Assembly (NCBI GenBank): GCA_905373665.1
Contig: CAJPTV010000074.1
Span: 1-11,968, forward strand
Source of the DNA: Bacteroidia bacterium
GTDB taxonomy: Bacteria > Bacteroidota > Bacteroidia > Bacteroidales > CAJPTX01
DNA: 11,968 bases
Direction: 5' to 3'
The notes beneath the pieces were generated by a model that searched no databases, was not told the DNA's origin, and saw only the letters and a list, made by a program, of their open reading frames with translations. Both the position numbers and the translations under genes were made by a program. Positions within the stretch are counted from its first letter, which is position 1, and each line of letters opens with the position of its first letter. This document shows, piece after piece, positions 7,301 through 11,968 of this stretch.

Positions 7301-10300
7301 CTCATACTCTATCGCCTTATTGCTTGCCAACGTGGGCTCGATGATATAAGGAATCGACGAAGGTATCCCCTCCGGGATCTCAAAGTAGCTATTCTCTGCA
7401 GGTGTAACCGTCTTATAGTTCGACGCCGTCCGATCCGCATCGATCGACATAACCGCGATCTCGTTCACCGTCACCTCTATCTGGTCAAAAACTTTCAACG
7501 AGGTGTGCGATCTTACCACAATCTCTGCAGTACCCTTCGCTAACCCCACCACGCGACCATTGTGCACAGAGACCACAGCAGGGTTAGAGGAGGTCCACCC
7601 CACCTCTTTGTACGGCGTATTGCTTGGCGTAATCGTCCAACTCAACATCTTCGCCTCATTCACCGCAAGCTCCAACTTCTTAGGAAGAAGCATGATACTC
7701 TTCGGTACGATATCGTGAGAGCTCAGCACGTTCACCCGACACGTACTCTTGAGCGTCTCCTGCGATACCTCTATATCTACATAATACGGCCCATCTGCCA
7801 CCGAAGCAGGCTCTACTTGGATTTTCCCCTTCTCCTCATCCGTGACCTTGATACGATCCGGACGCGTCGAAGTCCACTTCACTTTCTGATTGGTCGCATT
7901 CGTCGGCGTAAGTATCGCATTAAGCTCTGCCGTCGCACCCGGCTGCAAATAGAGCATTTGCGGATCAGCTTCAACCTTCTCTGTCACAATGCGCTTAGCG
8001 ATAACTTTCACCTTTTTCGACTTGCGCTTCCCCTCCGGACGGTCAAGGCTCGTCACCGTGATCCACGTTTCTTGCGTATCGCCATCGCTTTTAGCTGTAG
8101 CCATCCCCGTCTCTTTGTCGATGGCTACTATCGAGGCATTCTCCGTAGTCCACTCCACCTTCTTGTTCGACGCATTGTTAGGCAGAATCGTCAACTCTGC
8201 CGCAAGGTCGAGTGTCTGTCCCAATGGGATCTCATACGTCTCTTGTGTAAAATTAAGGTCGCTCACCAAGATCACCACATTCACCAACCACTCGTCATAT
8301 ACCTGTGCGCCTGGGACAGATACCTTAATCACCGTACGCCCTGGCTTCAACGCCGTAAGCTTAAAGGTCTTCGCTGTTTTGTCAGCCTCAACTTTTACAA
8401 TCGTCGGGTCTAACGACGCCCACGTAGCTTCGTAAAGAGGAAGATCCGTCTTCACAGCACCGTCCGTCTGTACCAACTTCCAAACGACATCCGCTACCGT
8501 TAACGTAGCTCCCCCCACATACTCTTTCCCATTATCCAACTCGATACTGTAGTCTGGATCGAGCTGAATCTTCTTCAGCGACACCTGCGTATCTTCTTTA
8601 ATTCTCCAATTCTTGCTAGCACCGACCAAACGGGTACGTGCCGCAACTGCCTCATCGCTAAAATATTTTAGCCCCTTCGCATTGATTGTGATGTTTTTCA
8701 CATCGCTCTTATCCCAGCCAATCAACGAACGGTCATAATTCGCAATCCCCATCCCAGACTCCTCGAGCGTCAACTCACTCTCAAGACTGGATAAAACCCA
8801 CGTCCCCAACGAACAGTCAAAAGCCTTTGCACTGCGGAACATCTTCGTCATATTCTTGACCTTCGAGACATCCCACTTCGTAAGATCCGAATTGAACGAT
8901 TCTGCCCAACCGAACATCAAGTTCATATCCGTTACGTTCGACACATTCCATTGGCTAAGATCCGACTTGAATTTTTTAGCCGTCAAGAACATTTCGCTCA
9001 TATCCGTAGCGCTACTCACATCCCATTGGCTCAAATCGCTCTCAAAAGCATAAGCCTGTGAGAACATACCCCTAAAGTTCTCGCCGCGCCCCGTCTTCCA
9101 TCCCTTCAAATCTTGGTTGAATTTTTCCGCCTTGTAGAACGTGTAGCTAAAATCTCGTACTTGACTCACATCCCATTCCTTCAAAGAGTAATTGAAATCT
9201 GTACACTCATAAAACGTCTTCTCCAAACTCAGATTAACCGGCGTACGCCACCCACTCAGATCCGCATTAAATTTCTTACAGCCTAAAAACATCCTAGCCA
9301 TCGTCGTGACCTTCACCGGACGCCATCCACTCAAATCTGAGTTAAACTCTTTACACTGAAAGAACATCGAATGGAACGTCGTCGCATTCCCAACAATCCA
9401 CTTGGAAAGATTACCCTTAAACTTCCCATCTTGGAAAAACATACTCTCAAAAATCTCTCCGCGCGAAACGTCCCAATTTTCTAACCCATTCCCGACAAAT
9501 GCATCACAGTTTGCAAACATCTCTCGGAAGTCCGTGACCTTGCCCGTCTTCCCTGCCCAGCCAGACATATCCTGATTGAACGCCTTACACAAACGGAACG
9601 TCTTATGTAACGACTTCAGGCTCGAAAGATCCCAATCAGAGAGTGACTGATTAAAGATGACGGCCTCCTCAAAGAGCCCCTGCATCGTCTTAACATTACC
9701 CACCGTCCACTTATTCAATGGTTTATTGAACTTTTTACACGCATAGAAAGTACGGTACATCGTGGTGACCCCGCTCACATCCCATCCATTTAGCCCATCT
9801 GGGTTATTCCCCACATTAAACTCTTTGCAGAGTGAGAACATCTCATCTAAGCGCACCGCCGCATTGCCCCCTGCATTACCAATACTAAGAGGATCACCTG
9901 GGTCTAACCATGCACTAAGATCTTGGTTAAAGATGTTACAACCATAAAACATCTGCATAAAGTCGGAAACTTTCTTCACCTTCCACTTGCTGATATCTTG
10001 ATTGAATAAGCTACAGCCTGCGAACATCGCCCGCATCGTGGTCGCCTTCCCCGTATCCCAATTCCCGAGCGGCTCTACGAGCTTTTCACAACCATTGAAA
10101 GTGCTAGAAAAATCCGTGACATTGCTCACATTCCAATCCTTTAACCCCTTTCCCGCAAATGCAGAACAGCCAGAAAAGGTCTGATACAGATTCGTGATAT
10201 GCTCCGTATACGTCTTCCAAGCCGACAAATCCGCATTGAAATACTTACAATCCTTAAACATACTCTGAACATTGAGCATGCTTACAGGATTCCATTGCTT

Positions 10301-10882
10301 AAAACCTTCATTTTCGCTATTTTCCTTGGCGAGGCGAAGACACCCATCAAACATGGAGGTGAAGTTGGTAACATTGTTCACCGTCCAATCCTTCGCATTG
10401 ATATTCTGCAGATTGGAGCAGTCCTTAAACATTGCGGTCAAAGACTTACAAGCGCCCACATTCGGCACACCCGCAGTGGACAAAATGTCCATCTTACTGC
10501 ACCCCGAGAAAGCCTCCCGCAGATCATTCCACTGCGCCTTCCCCCACTGCTCTACCTTCTGAAGATCCGAGGTACTTATGACCCGAAGCCCTGTTAGGCC
10601 CCCCTTCAATTCGACGATATACGTCTTGCCCTTCTCTACCGTCGTAGACCACACATCGTTCGTTAGCGTTGCTGCGCTAAACGTTCCTTCTGCTTTTCCA
10701 TATTCATACACCCTCACCTCAATCCCCGTCCCAAACAGCTTCATCTTAAGCACCGTCCCCGTAGCCGTCCACTTGGTGACAAAAGCGTTGGTGTCATACC
10801 CTGCAAACACCTGCCCTACCCCAAAGAAGGAGAACAGGAATACCGCAAAGAGCAATCCATAAATAGGTCTTCGACTCATCAT
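4106..10882 (-). CDS. Giant T9SS-secreted surface protein: BspA-type (DUF285) LRR array, about 15 Big_2 Ig-like domains, type A sorting domain
   Basis: This complete 2258-residue protein resembles a surface adhesin. A signal peptide (1-27) is followed by a short beta-rich region (28-117) typical of the N-cap of DUF285 proteins, including the IEQWG-like LQKVEQWG motif (107-114). An LRR array spans about 118-763 and ends with the family's usual cap (YDRSL, AVAARTRL, WRI). About fifteen Big_2-like domains run from 767 to 2168, many showing the pattern 'L.W.S....VATV...G.ITG...G...ITVT'. A type A T9SS sorting domain closes the protein (2185-2258). Proline/threonine-rich linkers lie at about 1507-1516 and 1700-1720. 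The ATG at 10882 is followed by a second ATG; either could be used, and no Shine-Dalgarno is visible. Inferred role: the cargo crosses the inner membrane by Sec and the outer membrane by T9SS, then stays cell-bound with the LRR part outermost. Ligand binding is not shown by the sequence. The neighbouring PorP/SprF-like gene upstream supports a T9SS role. Confidence 0.93.
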   Translation of the reverse strand: MMSRRPIYGLLFAVFLFSFFGVGQVFAGYDTNAFVTKWTATGTVLKMKLFGTGIEVRVYEYGKAEGTFSAATLTNDVWSTTVEKGKTYIVELKGGLTGLRVISTSDLQKVEQWGKAQWNDLREAFSGCSKMDILSTAGVPNVGACKSLTAMFKDCSNLQNINAKDWTVNNVTNFTSMFDGCLRLAKENSENEGFKQWNPVSMLNVQSMFKDCKYFNADLSAWKTYTEHITNLYQTFSGCSAFAGKGLKDWNVSNVTDFSSTFNGCEKLVEPLGNWDTGKATTMRAMFAGCSLFNQDISKWKVKKVSDFMQMFYGCNIFNQDLSAWLDPGDPLSIGNAGGNAAVRLDEMFSLCKEFNVGNNPDGLNGWDVSGVTTMYRTFYACKKFNKPLNKWTVGNVKTMQGLFEEAVIFNQSLSDWDLSSLKSLHKTFRLCKAFNQDMSGWAGKTGKVTDFREMFANCDAFVGNGLENWDVSRGEIFESMFFQDGKFKGNLSKWIVGNATTFHSMFFQCKEFNSDLSGWRPVKVTTMARMFLGCKKFNADLSGWRTPVNLSLEKTFYECTDFNYSLKEWDVSQVRDFSYTFYKAEKFNQDLKGWKTGRGENFRGMFSQAYAFESDLSQWDVSSATDMSEMFLTAKKFKSDLSQWNVSNVTDMNLMFGWAESFNSDLTKWDVSKVKNMTKMFRSAKAFDCSLGTWVLSSLESELTLEESGMGIANYDRSLIGWDKSDVKNITINAKGLKYFSDEAVAARTRLVGASKNWRIKEDTQVSLKKIQLDPDYSIELDNGKEYVGGATLTVADVVWKLVQTDGAVKTDLPLYEATWASLDPTIVKVEADKTAKTFKLTALKPGRTVIKVSVPGAQVYDEWLVNVVILVSDLNFTQETYEIPLGQTLDLAAELTILPNNASNKKVEWTTENASIVAIDKETGMATAKSDGDTQETWITVTSLDRPEGKRKSKKVKVIAKRIVTEKVEADPQMLYLQPGATAELNAILTPTNATNQKVKWTSTRPDRIKVTDEEKGKIQVEPASVADGPYYVDIEVSQETLKSTCRVNVLSSHDIVPKSIMLLPKKLELAVNEAKMLSWTITPSNTPYKEVGWTSSNPAVVSVHNGRVVGLAKGTAEIVVRSHTSLKVFDQIEVTVNEIAVMSIDADRTASNYKTVTPAENSYFEIPEGIPSSIPYIIEPTLASNKAIEYEIEKPEVIAVVSGKLVGKIVGQTTKVRLKALGGSNVYSPYFNVKVVSNKDPEELIIPKDLILTPGETGKLPLTYKPADATNRLVKWRASDPQVLKVGYDGSYEALQAGTTTVTVWLVTNEAIKGECNVRVLQRVLPDGVNMIRNITLGVGNSYRFAPTVTPADATDQRIAWRVLEGADKIEFNEQERTVKGKMAGEAKIEASLRANPTKTVVCTITVEAATTPAVTSLSFKESEVTVEEGKEVDVELAVEPVNAMPAVTYTSKNPTYVLVSASKNKQNAVTVYGRLRSNGQKITVQGDGEGRPPFTLTVTVVPPTAPTKPAPPTFDVKKSELTIVKGGIGFIELTGVDLAQYDIQKLTWSPATGGAHANVSNTGVVQATDVPGDQEITIDNGAGFTKKVTVHVIDPDAVAQITSFDVEQTEMTLYIDENGQGEKRSVLLKEVTPANALPSTLEWARKEDFYPNNKFDVDANGVVTAKKEGDQWLVVKTKTTPVVSKEVHIFVKKRGATPSTPTKPLNSFTTPSPTPKVLKDVPTQIPLTTDPVDADRSGFKWELIEGNNDVATIDPTTGVITGKKGGTAKVKVTDTKTNKTVEFDITVVEPSQPQDLTYATGFELRSDKLTVVMGSTGVIELKNIVPAGASTDKLVWEALTPDICTVEKGKVTPVSVSENGKVRVSVEGTPEADRLVVSVKVLPANATNPATDPNGPKSPLETFEGPKTQISVTVGNTTTVKLTYTPANADLSTLDWTSSATGVATVNNDGVITGVTEGKATITVTNRAKPAEPPVTFEVVVVPAPKPELKDFEKPDHPVNVLKDNPTKLPLKTDPANADTSGLEWSSSDESVATIDKKTGVVTGHKGGVTTITVTDPKTGKKTSFDITVVDPSQQGGGGSEKPALQRFSVKSTDVVVVQNYRSVVTLQPWPENADISHLRWESADSQVASVENGVITGVSVGETEVKVSDEKLGSTYTIHVQVVSNNTITSVEEAALSEVMVAPNPFVENLRIQSSSELVEEYSLLNVSGQVVRVGKLVGSETVVETADLPSGLYLLRLRASNGASRTLRVVKR
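4379..8584 (-). repeat. Array of about 15 Big_2-like Ig domains
   Basis: Residues 767-2168 divide into units of about 80-100 residues. Approximate boundaries are 767-872, 873-966, 967-1056, 1057-1140, 1141-1241, 1242-1325, 1326-1412, 1413-1506, 1511-1597, 1603-1697, 1707-1793, 1800-1885, 1902-1987, 1991-2077 and 2086-2168. Most units have a central Trp in a 'W.S' context following 'P.NA' or 'PADAT', and end in an alternating hydrophobic strand such as ITVV. The first seven are packed end to end. From about 1507 onward several are separated by Pro/Thr or Gly linkers. Units differ at the DNA level, so the array is old rather than freshly expanded. It most likely forms an extended stalk. Confidence 0.88.
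8594..10531 (-). repeat. BspA-type (DUF285) leucine-rich repeat array, about 22 units
   Basis: The consensus is roughly 'F..DLS.W.VS.VT.M..MF..(C/A)..'. Conserved Trp residues occur at 166, 197, 222, 250, 275, 300, 325, 367, 392, 417, 442, 470, 495, 520, 545, 570, 595, 620, 645, 670 and 695. The spacing is exactly 25 residues (75 bp) for all ten Trp from 470 to 695. Longer units of 28 residues end at W250 and W470, and both contain the variant 'F.G.GL..W'. One unit between W325 and W367 is stretched to 42. The array ends in the standard cap at about 715-763. Family members are surface proteins of bacteria and some protists; several are suspected adhesins. Confidence 0.92.
10802..10882 (-). 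other. Sec signal peptide of the giant protein
   Basis: Residues 1-27 have a short basic start (MMSRR), a hydrophobic core (about 8-23) and a VFA site before GYDTN, so signal peptidase I cleavage is expected after A27. There is no cysteine lipobox, so the protein is not a lipoprotein. This fits the Sec-then-T9SS route implied by the C-terminal tail. Confidence 0.85.
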
Positions 10883-10895
10883 TGTGTTGAACTAG

Positions 10896-10913
10896 TAAAA
10901 AATATGTTTTTTA
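10896..10913. repeat. AT-only hairpin just upstream of the giant gene
   Basis: On the plus strand TAAAAAA and TTTTTTA flank the loop TATG, giving a 7-bp A/T stem ending about 15-30 bases before the ATG. It probably falls in the leader or promoter. No good TAnnTTTG element is recognisable nearby. It is too AT-rich to be a stable intrinsic terminator for the upstream PorP-like gene, so readthrough between the two genes remains possible. Confidence 0.3.
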
Positions 10914-10986
10914 TTACCACACCGCGGCGCTTTCTTCCTTAAAACAACAAAAACTCCCGCAATATGGACAGTATCCACCTGTACGA

Positions 10987-11006
10987 GATAGAATGTCCTT
11001 TCTATC
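10987..11006. repeat. Perfect 7-bp inverted repeat in the PorP-surface protein spacer
   Basis: The arms GATAGAA and TTCTATC are separated by a 6-base loop. The repeat lies about 105 bases upstream of the giant gene and about 75 bases after the PorP-like stop codon. No T run follows on the minus strand, so it does not look like an intrinsic terminator. It might be an operator, an RNA hairpin in a shared transcript, or chance. Confidence 0.35.
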
Positions 11007-11082
11007 AAATTTGTTACACCGAGGAATGCAAACCCCACGTTCTTGTTGACGAATCCGCCCTCACGCCAGACAGGCGAAGCGA

Positions 11083-11968
11083 CTACTTGATTTTATCAAA
11101 CTGATAACCGATCATCAACTCGTGCGAACCGATCGAGTAGGCTCGCAAACGTGTATAGCTGTAGTCGAAACTATACCCAAACAAAATGCGGTTGTCGTGT
11201 TTGTAGCCAAGCAGGAAACTCACCGCATCCCCATAACGAAATGACACACCCGCCCATATCCTGTTAAGATAACTAGCCTTGACCCCAATATCAAATTGAA
11301 ATGGAGAGGGAGGCGCGAACTTGGCTACCACCCCAGGCTCTAAATCAAAGCTCTCACTGAGATAGATGAGATAGCCCGCATGAAGATAATAACTCCGCCT
11401 TAAAGTATTAGGCTTTACGGGCTTACCATAAAGCGTTAGGTCATTCCCAAAGAGCTGCTGCGAAGAGACCCCTAAGTAAAGATGCGAAGCATAAATATAA
11501 GCTCCAAGAGCTCCATCTGGAATAAGACTCGTACGAGACTCATTGTTCAACAGCGCAGGATCCTCAAGCGGATTCGTATTGTCCCCCAAATCGAACTTAG
11601 AACCATCCACCTTAAACGCCATGAACCCGAGCGAAAGACCCAACGAGAGGCGCATCTCACTACTCAGCGCCAAGTTGTAACCGTAAGAGGCAGAAAGCCC
11701 TGTGCGAGCGGTCGGCCCCGTAAGGTCGTTGTAAAAGAGCGCACCAAACCCCATTGATTGCTTCGCAAGAGGTCCGTAAACCGTCACCACATTCGTGATC
11801 GGCGCATCATTCACACCAATCCATTGAAAACGGTGGTGCGTACGAGCTTGGAAATAATTGAACGTCCCGACCACAGCGGGGTTCACGACATAGTTATTGA
11901 GCATATACTGAGTCACCTGATACATCTGCTGCCCACGTGCCTCATGCCACAACAGGAAAAAGAAGAGG
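11083..11968 (-). CDS. PorP/SprF-family type IX secretion outer-membrane protein, N-terminus cut by window edge
   Basis: The visible 294 residues begin inside a signal peptide (LFFFLLWHEARGQQ), so the true start lies beyond 11968; the internal TTG at 11952 is not the start. After the likely cleavage site comes QYMLNNYVVNPAVVGT, matching the family's 'QYMFNP...NPA.AG' opening. It is followed by HHRFQWIGVNDAPITN (compare 'RNQWVGIDGAP'), then a series of alternating amphipathic strands typical of a small outer-membrane barrel. The end has GVSFRYGDAVSFLLGYK, FGYSFDYSYTRL and GSHELMIGYQFD, all family hallmarks. PorP/SprF proteins act at the outer membrane in T9SS; SprF supports export of the adhesin SprB in Flavobacterium. 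The next gene, 200 bases downstream on the same strand, is a giant T9SS cargo protein and not porK, so this is probably an accessory paralogue rather than the core porP. Confidence 0.92.
   Translation of the reverse strand, partial: LFFFLLWHEARGQQMYQVTQYMLNNYVVNPAVVGTFNYFQARTHHRFQWIGVNDAPITNVVTVYGPLAKQSMGFGALFYNDLTGPTARTGLSASYGYNLALSSEMRLSLGLSLGFMAFKVDGSKFDLGDNTNPLEDPALLNNESRTSLIPDGALGAYIYASHLYLGVSSQQLFGNDLTLYGKPVKPNTLRRSYYLHAGYLIYLSESFDLEPGVVAKFAPPSPFQFDIGVKASYLNRIWAGVSFRYGDAVSFLLGYKHDNRILFGYSFDYSYTRLRAYSIGSHELMIGYQFDKIK

Noticed and set aside
7562..8413. Open frame of 283 codons on the plus strand rich in Arg and His.
   Set aside because: Arg/His-rich composition without any family motif, fully antisense to the giant gene; a shadow frame.
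4106..10882. Bacteroidetes O-glycosylation sites of the D-(S/T)-(A/I/L/M/T/V) type in the giant protein.
   Set aside because: Scanning the DS and DT pairs by eye (for example DTN, DTG, DTQ, DTK, DTS, DSQ) gave no match at the third position, so no sites are claimed.
10960..11026. Possible promoter on the minus strand: TTTG near 11006-11012 and TACAGGTG further downstream.
   Set aside because: The spacing is about 22 bases and the -7 box has two mismatches to TAnnTTTG in key positions; too weak to call.

Overview
The window looks like a chromosomal stretch from a Bacteroidales bacterium, probably Porphyromonas or a close relative. Supporting evidence is a type IX secretion (T9SS) C-terminal sorting domain, a PorP/SprF-family membrane protein, a long Bacteroidetes-style isoleucyl-tRNA synthetase, and a TAnnTTTG-type -7 promoter element. 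All four genes lie on the minus strand, so transcription runs from high to low coordinates.

Layout in transcription order. (1) 11968-11083: a PorP/SprF-like outer-membrane beta-barrel protein, cut at its N-terminus by the window edge. (2) 11082-10883: a 200-bp spacer with a small inverted repeat and an AT hairpin but no convincing terminator or promoter. (3) 10882-4106: a 2258-residue secreted surface protein. It has a signal peptide, an N-terminal array of about 22 BspA-type (DUF285) leucine-rich repeats with a 25-residue period, about 15 bacterial Ig-like (Big_2) domains, and a type A T9SS sorting domain. (4) 4105-3924: a spacer with a strong intrinsic terminator, a perfect 7-bp inverted repeat and a likely ileS -7 box. 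(5) 3923-504: ileS, 1139 aa, complete, with the HXGH signature replaced by GIHH. (6) 467-1: lspA, which starts at GTG behind a Shine-Dalgarno sequence and is cut at its C-terminus by the window edge.

Two functional units are present. ileS-lspA is a housekeeping pair (tRNA charging and lipoprotein signal peptide removal), separated from the upstream unit by the terminator. The upstream unit pairs an accessory T9SS PorP/SprF-like protein with a giant T9SS cargo protein. The inferred picture is a tip-stalk-anchor adhesin: the LRR domain is outermost, the Ig-like domains form a stalk, and the sorting domain directs export and surface attachment. The most unusual points are this PorP-like/type A CTD pairing, the Cys-to-Ala switch along the LRR array, and the GXHH synthetase motif. 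No RNA genes, CRISPR arrays, insertion sequences, prophage or attachment sites were seen.
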